NCBI GenBank assembly: GCA_963827585.1
Contig: CAWHCK010000042.1
Coordinates: 1-64,000 of the forward strand
Source: VAZQ01 sp963827585
GTDB taxonomy: Bacteria; Pseudomonadota; Alphaproteobacteria; Rhizobiales; Xanthobacteraceae
Direction: 5' to 3'
Length of the DNA stretch: 64,000 nucleotides
Position numbers and translations under genes: made by a program. Below are positions 26,364 through 36,302 of this stretch, in pieces. The notes under the pieces were generated by a model, which was not told where the DNA came from, ran no database searches, and worked only from the letters and a program-made list of their open reading frames with translations. Position 1 is the stretch's first letter, and each line of letters starts with the position of its first letter.

Positions 26364-26753
26364 TCAGCGCCCTTCGGAACCCATGCCTGGCGGGCTGCCG
26401 TCGGGCTGCGGAGCTGATGGCGCTCGGTCGAGATGGATCTTGGGCGGCGCCTTTGGCGCGTCTGGTGTCGCTGGAAACAACTCGATTGCGCGGGGATGGT
26501 ACGGCGCCCCGGGCGCGAGGAAGCGCGCGCGGTTTTGCGCCCAAGCAGCCTTGCAGGCAGCATCGTGCGGCGCTTCGGCGCCGAGGGCCTTGCAGCGGGC
26601 GAGTTCATGGGCAAGCGGATCCATCCTGTCGTCCGTCGCTGGTAGCGAAGATTCGGAGATGTGATTCCGCTGGGCCAATTCGACTGCGCATGCGAGCACA
26701 GCGCCGCCGAGCAGGATGACAGCCGCGGCCCGTGCGATGATCTTTGGCTCCAT
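26364..26753 (-). CDS. trbK: Putative entry exclusion protein TrbK-alt
   Basis: 129 residues with an N-terminal membrane anchor or signal (MEPKIIARAAAVILLGGAVLACAVELAQ), then a Cys-containing segment (DPLAHELARCKALGAEAPHDAACKAAWAQNRARFL) and a Pro-rich tail. This is the TrbK-alt pattern of alphaproteobacterial ICEs; the conserved pair of Cys in the RCK...ACKAAW block is diagnostic. It is expected to block uptake of a second copy of the element. It sits between trbJ and trbL as usual. Confidence 0.88.
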   Translation of the reverse strand: MEPKIIARAAAVILLGGAVLACAVELAQRNHISESSLPATDDRMDPLAHELARCKALGAEAPHDAACKAAWAQNRARFLAPGAPYHPRAIELFPATPDAPKAPPKIHLDRAPSAPQPDGSPPGMGSEGR

Positions 26754-26767
26754 GACTAGTGCGCCGG

Positions 26768-27424
26768 TCAGTGGAACATCTGCACGGTCTGAGGCTGATA
26801 GCTTTGCCTACCACCGAGGAAGCGGCTGAGCTGCTCGCGTGCTTGCTCCTGATTGGAGGTGGTGCGAGCGCCGGCGAGGCTTTGCGCCCGTGATTGTGCC
26901 GCAACGACTGCAGTGAGATCGGCGAGCTGTCTGGTCTGCAGTGCGACCAATTGGTTGCCAGCTTGAAGTGCCTGCAGGGCGCCCACGGCCGACTGGCTTG
27001 AAGAGACGAGGGTGTCTGTCTCGGTGCGCGTAGTGTCGAGGTTCCCCACCGCACCGACTTGCACCCTCAGCGCATCTTGGTAGGCGGCAAGTGAGTTCTG
27101 CCAGCGCTCCTTGGCATCGCTGACAAGCTGTTGCGAGGAGGTCGCGCCGGTGTAACCCTGCGGGTAGAGACGTTGGAAGGCCTGATCGATCTGGTTAACA
27201 TCATAGGCCAAGTGCTGCGCTTCATTGAGGAGCTGCTGCGTGCGCGCGAACGACTGCTCGATCGCCTGCACGTTCGAATAGGGCAAGCTCGTCAGGTTCT
27301 TCGCCTGATTGAGCAGCATCTGCGTCTGGTTCTGCAGGCTCGTGATCTGGTTGTTGATCTGCTGCAACGCGCGGGCGGCCTGAAGCACGTTCTGGGCGTA
27401 ATTCGAGGGGTCATAGACGATCAT
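26768..27424 (-). CDS. trbJ: TrbJ, VirB5-like pilus-associated protein (signal peptide frameshifted)
   Basis: As read, the frame opens at ATG 27424 (MIVYDPSNYAQNVLQAARALQ) and runs 218 residues, rich in Gln/Asn/Leu coiled-coil helices as in TrbJ/VirB5. The signal peptide is upstream in a different frame: MSLRSARRMPLIAIACVAVA starts at ATG 27512, and the residues TLATPVRAQ directly precede MIVYD in the downstream frame. One indel near 27,455 would restore a normal exported protein. Without it the product lacks an export signal. The upstream ATG overlaps the natural trbE stop (ATGA). Confidence 0.85.
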   Translation of the reverse strand: MIVYDPSNYAQNVLQAARALQQINNQITSLQNQTQMLLNQAKNLTSLPYSNVQAIEQSFARTQQLLNEAQHLAYDVNQIDQAFQRLYPQGYTGATSSQQLVSDAKERWQNSLAAYQDALRVQVGAVGNLDTTRTETDTLVSSSQSAVGALQALQAGNQLVALQTRQLADLTAVVAAQSRAQSLAGARTTSNQEQAREQLSRFLGGRQSYQPQTVQMFH

Positions 27425-27508
27425 CTGCGCGCGGACTGGCGTCGCGAGGGTAGGCGACTGCGACGCAGGCGATGGCGATCAACGGCATGCGGCGGGCGCT
27501 GCGAAGGC

Positions 27509-29977
27509 TCATTGCGTGGTCTCCAAAGATGGTGTGGTGGTGTCTTGCGGACTGGGGCTCGCTGGCGAGCAAGTCCGCTGCCCAGTCGAGGCCCTTGCGG
27601 CGCAGCCAGGCGGCGGCAAAGTCGTCGTGGGCCGACCCGGCCAAGATCTCCGCAATGGCTGCTTGATCGGCCTTGGTGGACGCGGCGGTGAAGGCTAGGC
27701 CGACCTCCCCCAGTCCGAGCTCGAACAGACGATTGCCGCGGCGGGACTGGCAGTAATAGTCGCGCTTAGGTGTTGCGCGGGCGATGATCTCGATCTGGCG
27801 ATCATTGAGACCGAAACGCCGGTAGATACTGAGGATTTGCGGTTCGACGGCGCGCTCGTTCGGAAGGAAGAGCCGCGTCGGGCAGCTCTCGATAATCGCG
27901 GGCGCGATCGCGCTGGTGTCGATATCGGCCAGCGATTGGGTGGCGAACACCACGGAAGCATTCTTCTTACGCAGCGTCTTGAGCCATTCCCGCAATTGCG
28001 CGCCGAAAGTTGGATCGTCAAGCGTAAGCCAGCCCTCATCCACGATGAGAAGGGTCGGCCGGCCGTCGAGACGCCCCTCGATCCGATGAAACAGATAGGC
28101 CAGCACGGCAGGCGCGGCGCCGGTGCCGATCAACCCTTCGGTTTCGAACGCCTGCACGTCGGCACCGCCGAGGTGCTCGACCTCGGCATCGAGCAGCCGG
28201 CCGTAAGGCCCGCCCAAACAATAGGCTTGCAGCGCACGCTTCAAGGCGCTGGACTGCAGAAGCACGGAAAGACCGGTCAATGGTGCGTTCGGCGGCCGGC
28301 GCCGAGGCGAGCGAGGTGAGCGCCGTCCACACATGCTCCTTGGCTTCGGGGCTGACGGTCACGCCTTCGCGGGTGAGCATCGTGGCCACCCATTCGGCGG
28401 CCCAGGTCCGTTCGGCGGCATCATCGACAGCCGCGAGCGGCTGCAGCGCGACGGGGGCGAGCGCCTCCTCCGCCAGCGCGCCGCCGAGGTCGTGCCAATC
28501 GCCGCCCATGGCGAGCGCCGCGGCCCGGATCGACCCCCCGAAATCGAAGGCGAAGACTTGGGATTGGGGATAACGTCGGAACTGCAGCGCCATCATCGCC
28601 AGCAGCACGCTCTTGCCAGCGCCGGTCGGTCCGACCACGAGAGTATGCCCGACGTCACCGACATGCAGAGAGAACCGGAACGGGGTTGAGCCTTCGGTTC
28701 TGGCAAAGAAGAGAGGGGGTGCACCGAGATGCTCGTCGCGTTCCGGTCCCGCCCACACGGCCGAGACCGGCATCATGTGAGCGAGGTTGAGGGTCGAGAT
28801 TGGTGGTTGGCGGATATTGGCGTAGACATGGCCGGGAAGGCTCCCGAGCCAAGCTTCGACGGCATTGACCGCCTCGGGAATGCAGGTGAACTCGCGGCCC
28901 TGGATGACCTTTTCGACCAAGCGCAGCTTCTCGTCGGCGGTTGCTGCGTCCTGGTCCCAAACCGTGACAGTGGCGGTCACATAAACCGATGATACCGCGT
29001 CGGAGCCGAGCTCCTGGAGCGCTGCATCGGCGTCCAACGCTTTGTTGTGGGCATCGCTGTCGAGGAGCGCCGAAGATTCGTTGGTCATTACCTCCTTGAG
29101 GATGGCCATGATCGATTTTCGCTTGGCAAACCATTGCCGGCGGATCTTGGAGAGCAGCCTGGTCGCTTCAGTCTTGTCGAGACAGATCGCGCGGGTGGAC
29201 CAGCGATAGGGGAATGCGAGCCGATTGAGCTCGTCGAGAATCCCGGGAAAGGTCGCGGTCGGGAAACCGATGATCGTGAGGATCCTCAGATGAGCGTTGC
29301 CGAGCCGCGGCTCGAGCCCGCCCGTAAGCGGTTCGTCGGCCAGGAGCGCGTCGAGATGCATGGGAATCTCGGGCACGCGCACGCGATGACGCCTGGTCGA
29401 GATCGTCGAGTGAAGATAGGTCAATGTCTCGGAATCGGAGAGCCACGCGGACTCCGGGACGAATCCCTCGACAAGCTGAAGCACGCGGTCGATCCGGTCG
29501 ATGAAACCGTTGAGGAGCTCATGCGCATCGACCGCAGTCTCGCGCGCTCGTCCCTCGTAGAGCCAGCGTTCGGCACGAGAGGCCTCTTCGCTTGGCGGCA
29601 ACCAGAGAAAGGTCAGGTAGTACGCACTCTCGAAATGCGCTCCCGCTTCCTCGAACTGCGCTCGGCGCTCGGCGTCGACGAGGGTCGAGACCGGATCAGG
29701 AAACCAACTCTGCGGATAGCGCTGTGCCGCAATGCGGCTTGCCTCGACGAAAATCGCCCAGCCGGAGCCGAGTCGACGCAGCGCATTGTTGAGCCGCGCG
29801 GTGGTGCCGACGAGCTCGGTCGGGGTTGCCGAATTCGAGATCGGGGCCGCGGAACCGGGCCGTGCGCTGGAAGCTCCCATCCTTGTTGAGGATTAAGCCC
29901 GGCGCGACGAGCGCCGCCCACGGCAGGAAATCGGCAAGCATTCTGGGTTTCTTGCGATATTCCGCGAGGTTGAGCAT
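27509..29977 (-). pseudogene. trbE: TrbE, VirB4-like ATPase, broken by frameshifts as read
   Basis: Starts at ATG 29977 (MLNLAEYRKKPRMLADFLPW). Frame changes near 29,835 and 28,280 are needed to follow the protein, and a third near 27,550 to reach the natural end TTPSLETTQ and the stop that overlaps trbJ. Everything expected is present: the CagE/VirB4 N-terminal domain, Walker A VVGPTGAGKSVLL, Walker B TLLIVDEGWLTL, and the VVFATQSLADI motif. The ATPase powers pilus assembly and substrate transfer. Each break can be explained by one or two bases, so sequence errors are possible; if real, conjugation would be abolished. Confidence 0.9.
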
Positions 29978-29987
29978 GGCGACCGCC

Positions 29988-30266
29988 TTACACGCCAAGA
30001 TGCGACGGATAGCGGAGGTGTCGGCGCACGACGTCGACGAACTGCGCGTCGCGCCTTGCGGCCCAGACCGCCGCCATGTGCCCGATCGCCCACAACAGGA
30101 GGCCGGCGATCCAAAGGCGAAGCCCCAATCCGACGGCAGCCGCCAGCGTGCCGTTAGTGATCGCGACCGCGCGGGGCGCGCCGCCAAGCAGGATCGGCTC
30201 CGTCAAGGCGCGATGGACGGGCACTTCGAACCCCGGAATAGGATCGTGTGTAATGAATTCGCTCAT
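29988..30266 (-). CDS. trbD: TrbD, VirB3-like protein
   Basis: 92 residues from ATG 30266 (MSEFITHDPIPGFEVPVHRALTEPILLGGAPRAVAI), with one hydrophobic helical hairpin (TNGTLAAAVGLGLRLWIAGLLLWAIGHMAAVWAA) and the basic C-terminus usual for VirB3/TrbD. It is a small inner-membrane partner of the VirB4-type ATPase. The ATG overlaps the trbC stop (ATGA) and the gene ends 10 bases before trbE. Intact. Confidence 0.93.
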   Translation of the reverse strand: MSEFITHDPIPGFEVPVHRALTEPILLGGAPRAVAITNGTLAAAVGLGLRLWIAGLLLWAIGHMAAVWAARRDAQFVDVVRRHLRYPSHLGV

Positions 30267-30595
30267 CAGACCACCGCTCCGCCGCCGAACGAGAAGAACG
30301 AGAGGAAGAAAGAGCTTGCTGCAAACGCGATCGAGAGGCCGAACACGATCTGGACAAGGCGGCGGAATCCGCCGGAGGTGTCGCCAAAGGCAAGCGTCAG
30401 TCCGGTGACGATGATGATGATCACTGCCATGATCTTCGCCACTGGGCCTTCGATCGACTGCAGGATCTGTTGCAGCGGCTGCTCCCAAGGCATGTTCGAA
30501 CCAGCGGCATGAGCCGGTGTGATCGCGCATGTGAGAAGGAGGACGACCAGAAAGATCGCAAAATGGTGACGGACATGTGCGAGGGACCTCGTCAT
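30266..30595 (-). CDS. trbC: TrbC, VirB2-like pilin precursor
   Basis: 109 residues: a signal peptide (FAIFLVVLLLTCAITPAHA), then the two-helix pilin core (VAKIMAVIIIIVTGLTLAFGD and LVQIVFGLSIAFAASSFFLSFF) linked by a short cytoplasmic loop with Gly-Gly-Phe-Arg-Arg. This is the standard TrbC/VirB2 form; TrbC is processed by the TraF peptidase, which this element also encodes at 37.3 kb. It overlaps trbB and trbD by four bases each. Intact. Confidence 0.94.
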   Translation of the reverse strand: MTRSLAHVRHHFAIFLVVLLLTCAITPAHAAGSNMPWEQPLQQILQSIEGPVAKIMAVIIIIVTGLTLAFGDTSGGFRRLVQIVFGLSIAFAASSFFLSFFSFGGGAVV

Positions 30596-31581
30596 GCCTT
30601 CTCTCCCTCTTCAAGACCGGATGCTGTGGATACGAGGACGTAATCGCCGTTTGGCCCCAGTGCCTCGATCGCTGCGAGCTCGGCAAGTCGTCGTTCGGGC
30701 CCGCGACCGGCCAGCACGGCAATGAGGTCGATCGTCTCCACGATGAGGGCGCGCGGTACGGTGACGACCGCTTCCTGGATGAGCTGCTCCAGGCGACGCA
30801 GCGCGCCAAGTGCTGACCCGGCATGAATGGTGCCGATCCCGCCGGGGTGCCCGGTACCCCAAGCCTTCAGGAGGTCGAGTGCTTCTGCGCCGCGCACCTC
30901 GCCGATGGGGATGCGATCGGGCCGTAGCCGCAGCGAGGAGCGCACGAGATCGGATAGCGAGGCGACCCCGTCCTTAGTCCGCAGCGCCACCAGGTTCGGT
31001 GACTTGCACTGGAGCTCGCGCGTGTCTTCGATCAGGACGACGCGATCGGTGGTCTTGGCGACCTCCGCGAGCAGCGCATTGACGAGGGTGGTTTTGCCGG
31101 TTGACGTCCCACCCGCGACCAGGACATTGCGTCGTTTTTCGACGGCACGGCGCAGCGCGTCCGCCTCATCGGCTGACATGATGCCGGCCGCGACGTAATC
31201 GTCCAGGGTGAAAACCGCAACGGCAGGCTTGCGGATGGCGAAAGCGGGTGCTGCGACCACGGGCGGAAGCAGTCCTTCAAATCGCTCACCCGTTTCCGGC
31301 AGCTCCGCGGAAACGCGTGGAGCTGCCGAATGTACCTCCGCACCAACATGATGCGCGACGAGGCGGACGATGCGTTCGCCGTCTGCAGCTGCGAGCCGCT
31401 CGCCCGTATCGATCAGCCCTTCTGTCAGACGATCGACCCATAGACGGCCATCGGGATTGAGCATCACCTCGACGACGCCAGGATCTTCGAGCCATGCGGC
31501 GATTGCCGGTCCGAGTGCAGTGCGCAGCATCCGCGCGCCGCGGGAGAACGCTTCCGTCCTGCGTGTGAATGCCCCTATCAT
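30592..31581 (-). CDS. trbB: TrbB, VirB11-like secretion ATPase
   Basis: About 329 residues from ATG 31581 (MIGAFTRRTEAFSRGARML). The VirB11 N-terminal domain (EVMLNPDGRLWVDRLTEGL) is followed by Walker A AGGTSTGKTTLVNALL, the Asp box VVLIEDTRELQC, Walker B and His box (GGIGTIHAGSALGALRRLEQL). It is a hexameric cytoplasmic ATPase that switches between pilus assembly and DNA transfer. It is the first gene of the trb set, 145 bases after the CopG gene. Intact. Confidence 0.95.
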   Translation of the reverse strand: MIGAFTRRTEAFSRGARMLRTALGPAIAAWLEDPGVVEVMLNPDGRLWVDRLTEGLIDTGERLAAADGERIVRLVAHHVGAEVHSAAPRVSAELPETGERFEGLLPPVVAAPAFAIRKPAVAVFTLDDYVAAGIMSADEADALRRAVEKRRNVLVAGGTSTGKTTLVNALLAEVAKTTDRVVLIEDTRELQCKSPNLVALRTKDGVASLSDLVRSSLRLRPDRIPIGEVRGAEALDLLKAWGTGHPGGIGTIHAGSALGALRRLEQLIQEAVVTVPRALIVETIDLIAVLAGRGPERRLAELAAIEALGPNGDYVLVSTASGLEEGEKA

Positions 31582-31726
31582 TGCCCCGCCCCCACGACCG
31601 CCCCACGAGATCCAACATCGGGGATGATTAGAAAGGGCTAAGCGTGGCTCGGCGCAACAACGATCGATGGGTCGTAGCGCGTCGGCGAAGAAAGACAGGT
31701 GAATGGCGGACCCGTGCCCGAGGCGA

Positions 31727-32182
31727 TCACGATTCCTGGGCGCCATCAGCGGGCTTTGCGTTTGCGTCGGACTCACTTCCCGCTGCTACATCCACGGACA
31801 CTTCACGCAGGAACGTCGGCCCTTTGGAGAGTCGCCGACCGAGAGCCTCGATAAAGGCATGGTACCGTTCGGCGCCTTTGGCGCGCGCCGCGGCCTGGGC
31901 TTGCTCCGGCAACGCCGGCGTCGCGATAAGCCAGAAGCGAACGAAGAGCGCCAGGGTCTCAACCGAGATCCCGACATCGCGCTCGAGCCGCTCCATCTGC
32001 CGGACCAACCGATCGAGCCGCCGCGCAAACGTCGCTTCTTGCCGCTCAGCCGCGTCGGGTGACAGGAACGAGGCAATCGCTGCTTCGGCAATAAGCGACT
32101 TCGATTTGCCCCGGCGATCGGCGTAATCGATGAGCGAGCGCATGACGTGCGGATCGAGATAGACCGACAGCCGCTCTTTCAT
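31727..32182 (-). CDS. CopG-family ribbon-helix-helix regulator
   Basis: 151 residues. The first 45 (MKERLSVYLDPHVMRSLIDYADRRGKSKSLIAEAAIASFL) are a CopG/RHH DNA-binding unit; the remainder is a helical region (EATFARRLDRLVRQMERLERDVGISVETLALFVRFWL) that probably mediates oligomerisation. It lies between traG and trbB, its usual place in this ICE family, and is a likely regulator of the transfer genes. Ten bases separate it from traG. Intact. Confidence 0.9.
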   Translation of the reverse strand: MKERLSVYLDPHVMRSLIDYADRRGKSKSLIAEAAIASFLSPDAAERQEATFARRLDRLVRQMERLERDVGISVETLALFVRFWLIATPALPEQAQAAARAKGAERYHAFIEALGRRLSKGPTFLREVSVDVAAGSESDANAKPADGAQES

Positions 32183-32191
32183 GGACGCGCC

Positions 32192-34202
32192 TTAGAGCGG
32201 AATTCCATCATCCGGATCGAGCGCGGCCTGTCGAGCCACCGTGCCGAAGCGCTGCCGCAGTGCTCGAGCACAGGCTGCGTCGTCGTCAGGCTCATCATCG
32301 AGGAGAGCAAACTCAGTGCTGGGCTTGGGTTCCTCGGCCACGATCGCTTCATGGTCAGGCAACATCGGCTCTCGGCGGATGCCGCCGTTCTTGGAATCCT
32401 CGTCGGAGAAAGAGCCGGCGATCGGCCCCGCCGCATCCTCGACTGACGCTGGAACCGGGAGGTGGCTCCAGTCGTCAGCTCCCCTATTGGGCCGATCGCC
32501 GGAGGTGCCCTCGCTGGCAACGGTCAACGAGGGTGGTGGGAGGACGCGGGCTTTGAGCCGCGCGTCCTCGTAGTACCGCGCCTTCTTGGCGCGGATCGGG
32601 TGACAGGCCGAGACCAGCACGAGCTCGTCGGTAGGCGGGAGCTGCATCACCTCGCCTGCGGTCAAGAGCGGCCGTGCGGTCTCCTGGCGCGAGATCATGA
32701 GATGTCCGAGCCATGGCGACAGTCGATGGCCGGCATAGTTCTTCATGGCGCGCAGCTCGGTGGCGATGCCGAGCGCGTCCGAGACCCGCTTGGCCGTGCG
32801 CTCGTCGTTGGTCGCGAAGGAGACCCGGACATGGCAATTGTCGAGAATGGAGTTGTTCGGTCCGTAGGCCTTCTCGATCTGGTTCAGTGACTGGGCGATC
32901 AGGAAGCTCTTGAGGCCGTAGCCCGCCATGAAGGCGAGCGCCGTCTCGAAGAAATCGAGCCGTCCCAACGCCGGGAACTCGTCGAGCATCAGCAGCAAGC
33001 GATGCCGCCGATCTTTCGTCTCGAGCTCCTCGGTCAATCGCCGTCCGATCTGATTGAGCACCAGCCGCACCAGCGGCTTGGTGCGGCTGATGTCGGAGGG
33101 CGGCACAACGAGGTAGAGCGTGGCGGGCTCGTCTTGTTCGACAAGGTCAGCGATCCGCCAGTCGCACCGGCGCGTGACCTTGGCGACGACGGGATCGCGG
33201 TAGAGGCCGAGGAAGCTCATGGCGGTCGAGAGCACGCCGGAGCGTTCGTTCTCCGATTTGTTCAGCAGCTCCCGTGCCGCGGAAGCGACCACCGGGTGCG
33301 GCCGGCCCCCGAGGTGCGGCGTCGTCATCATGGCACGCAGCGTCGTTGCAATCGGCCGCCTTGGATCGGAAAGAAAGTTCGCGACCCCTGCGAGCGTCTT
33401 GTCAGCCTCGGCGTAGAGGACGTGCAGGATTGCTCCGACCAGGAGCGAATGGCTCGTCTTCTCCCAATGGTTCCGCCGCTCCAGCGCCCCTTCCGGATCG
33501 ACCAGGATATCGGCGACGTTCTGGACATCGCGCACTTCGGCGTCTCCGCGCCGGACCTCGAGCAACGGGTTGTAAGCAGAGGATTCCGCGTTGGTCGGAT
33601 CGAAGAGGAGAACGCGGGCGAAGCGTGCACGCCAACCCGCGGTCAGCTGCCAGTTCTCGCCCTTGATGTCGTGGACGATCGCGGAACCCGGCCAGGTGAG
33701 CAGCGTCGGGACGACAAGTCCGACGCCCTTGCCGGACCGGGTGGGCGCGAAGCACAGCACGTGCTCCGGTCCATCGTGGCGTAGATACTCGCGGCCAAAG
33801 CAACCGAGCACAACGCCGTCCGCCTTGAGGAGGCCCGCCTTGCGGATTTCCTGTCGCGGTCGCCCAGCGCGCCGAGCCATAGGTGGTCGCTTCCTTTGCC
33901 TCGCGCGCCCGCCATACCGACATGCCGATTGCGATCGCAATCGCCGCGAAGCCGCCTGACGAAGCGATGATCGCGCCCTCAACAAAAATCCTCGGTGCGT
34001 AGGCGTCGAACCAGTACCACCAGAGGAAGAATGCGGGCGGAGGGTACACCGGCGTGCCGGCGATCTCTGTCCATGGTCCACCAAGCTGGGTCTGGTAGCC
34101 GAGCCGCCAGGCAGTCCATTGTGTCGCGCCCCAGACCGCTGCGAGCACGATCACAGATACGACAAGGATTTGGCCCCAGAGAATCTTGGTTGCGGACAAC
34201 AC
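32192..34202 (-). pseudogene. traG: TraG/VirD4 coupling protein, one frameshift as read
   Basis: Reads from ATG 34202 (MLSATKILWGQILVVSVIVLAAVWGATQW) with two membrane helices, then changes frame near 33,860 within the block SARWA...EIRKAGLLKADG. The ATPase domain is complete: Walker A FAPTRSGKGVGLVVPTL, Walker B LLLMLDEFPALGRLDFFE, and the SLNQIEKAYGPNNSILDNCHVRV block. VirD4-type proteins recruit the relaxase-DNA complex to the channel. One base would restore the frame, so this could be a sequencing error. The gene lies between the relaxase and the CopG gene. Confidence 0.9.
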
Positions 34203-34316
34203 CGGCCCCGAGCTTCACAACGAAGATCGTTACTGAAGGCGCGCCATAAAGGCTGCAAGGGCAAATCGGATGGCGTAGCGGCGGATCGCGGTTTTGCGCG
34301 CAAATACCGGACGAGA

Positions 34317-36054
34317 TCAAAGCCCAAGCCCTCGCTTGCGCCCAAAGCTCCAATCGATCGCCCCGCCCGATCGCCGGACTCCCGACACCTGCCGGCCGAG
34401 CTGGCGCTCCAATGACGGCGTCCAGGGCACGAGGCTGAATCCGAGCCCGTCGTCGATCATCGCGAAGCGGCCCGATGCCAGGCTGACGCGCTGACGGTAG
34501 ACGCCGGCGATGCTTTCGCCCTCTGCCAGGGAATGATAGGGCAGACCGGTCTCCGCCGAGATCTTTGCGCTGGCGGTGTCGAGCTCGCGCCGGCGCAGCG
34601 TATCAAGCAGATCGCGTATGAAGATGACGCGCTGCCCTTGCCGGCGCGCAAGTCCTTCGCTGATGAGAAAATCGACGCGGACGTCCATGGCCTCGCGCAC
34701 CTCGCGGCCGAAGCCGCCGTCCGAGATCGATGTCGCCCCGCGGGCGAGAAGCTGGCGGTCGAGCCAGGTCGCACCATTCGCCTTCAGCTGCGCCTCGATG
34801 GCGAAATCCGAGCGGACGGCCAGCGCAAGCCGCTGCCTCCCCTTTGAATCCTCGTAGCGCCTCAACTCGACGATCGACCCCGGGCCAGAGTCCCCCGCTG
34901 CATCTAGATCAGGAAGCCGGATGTGGTGCGCACGGCCGTCTATTCCGTCGATCACCGCATAGGCCGTGCCCGTCAACTCGTCGTCGAGGCCGCGCGCGAC
35001 AAGCCGTCCGATCACGGGGGACGGTTGGGCCTCGCTCGTCAGCACGAAGCTCGATGTCGCGCGTTCCCAGCCATGCTCCGCGAGGCCACGATGGATGCGC
35101 TTGATGATGTCGTTGCGCTCACCGAGTGCCCGCAACGTCGGCTCGGCATTTTCGGCGAGAACCCATTGGCCGCACATCGACCTGGTGCGCAAGCCCGAGC
35201 CGTTCAAGTGTACGCATGCGGCCGATCTTGATCGTTTGCAGGTCATCGCCTTTCGGATAACGGTCGGGCCGCAGGTCGATGATGCCACGGTTGGCTGCAG
35301 CTTCCCGCGCCAGCGCCCGGTCGAGCGGCGTCCAACGCTCGGTCTCGATCTCTCCCTCCAGCGACCGCCTGATCTCCTGTTCCGAGCGCGGGCCGAGTTC
35401 GCGCGTCACCAGCCCTTGGGCCCGCGCCCTCATTCCTTCCCGGATGTAGTCGCGCGAAATGACGAGGTCCTGACCGTCGTCGGCGCGGCCGCGGATGATG
35501 ACGTGGACATGCGGGTGCTCGGTGTTCCAGTGGTCAACCGCCACCCAGTCGAGCTTGGTCCCGAGGTCGCGCTGCGCCTGCGCCATCAGGTCCCGGGTAA
35601 AGGCCTTTGAGGTCGGACAACTCGGTCGCGTCGTCCGGGGATACGATGAACCGGAAATGATGCCGGTCGCTCTCGCAGCGCTCTGCGAATGCGCGATGGT
35701 CGGCGTCGTTCGCCCTCGGCATCGAACATGCGGCCGGCGGCGCCGTCTTTGGTTACGCCCTCACGCCGCAGATAGCTCAGATGGGCACTGAGCGGCGCCC
35801 GGCTTACCCGATGCCGCACCACCCGCGCCTTGACCACCACGTCGCGTGAGCGATCGGTCAGAAGGCGTGAGGCACGAAAGACTTGCGGCCCGCCCACGTC
35901 CGAAGTTGCCAGCTCGTGCTCTTCGGCGCGATGGACGCGCCAACCCGCCGGCCTTCTCGGCCGCCGCGAGCGCCTGGGCGATGAACGGCCGCGACCGGCT
36001 GCCGCGCGAGCGAATGCGGCCGAGCCGAATGTGCAGGTCATCGTCGCGTGTCAT
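34317..36054 (-). pseudogene. RlxS-type relaxase (DUF3363), four frameshifts as read
   Basis: From ATG 36054 (MTRDDDLHIRLGRIRSRGSR) the protein can be followed only through frame changes near 35,870, 35,718, 35,600 and 35,205. The N-terminal relaxase part has a Tyr candidate in SAHLSYLRREGVT and the metal-binding His cluster in HWNTEHPHVHVIIRG. The C-terminal half is the DUF3363 region (VIGRLVARGLDDELTGTAYA, GRQLLARGATS-like block, GVYRQRVSLASGRFAMIDDGLGFSLVPW). It would nick oriT and lead the strand into the recipient. As read it cannot be made in one piece. Confidence 0.88.
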
Positions 36055-36302
36055 CGCGTGCCAGCGCGCGAGGTGCGCTCCTGCCTGTGTTTACAAAGAG
36101 CTTGCGCGAGTCGGACAGGCTGTCGTGCACAGGCGCACATCGCGCCAAGTGCTTTGATCATTGGCGCTCTTTCCGCCCGACCGACCGCCGCGCACCTCGC
36201 GGCTTTTATCTTGCCATCGCTCGGTCGCTCGGCCTCTCCCACTCTGCCTTATCGCCATTACCGCGATGTCGTGCGAATTCCTGCGATGAACGCGCACGCC
36301 AG
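36055..36302. other. Relaxase-upstream region, possible oriT
   Basis: These 248 bases between the relaxase start and the VirB1-like gene hold no gene. Short inverted pieces (CCTGTG...GACAGG) are present. Origins of transfer often lie beside the relaxase gene, so this is the first place to look, but I see no sequence that I can match to a known nic site. Confidence 0.25.

Noticed and set aside
36055..36302. Definite oriT call
   Set aside because: Location beside the relaxase is suggestive, but no known nic sequence or convincing inverted repeat could be identified by eye; only a low-confidence note is given.
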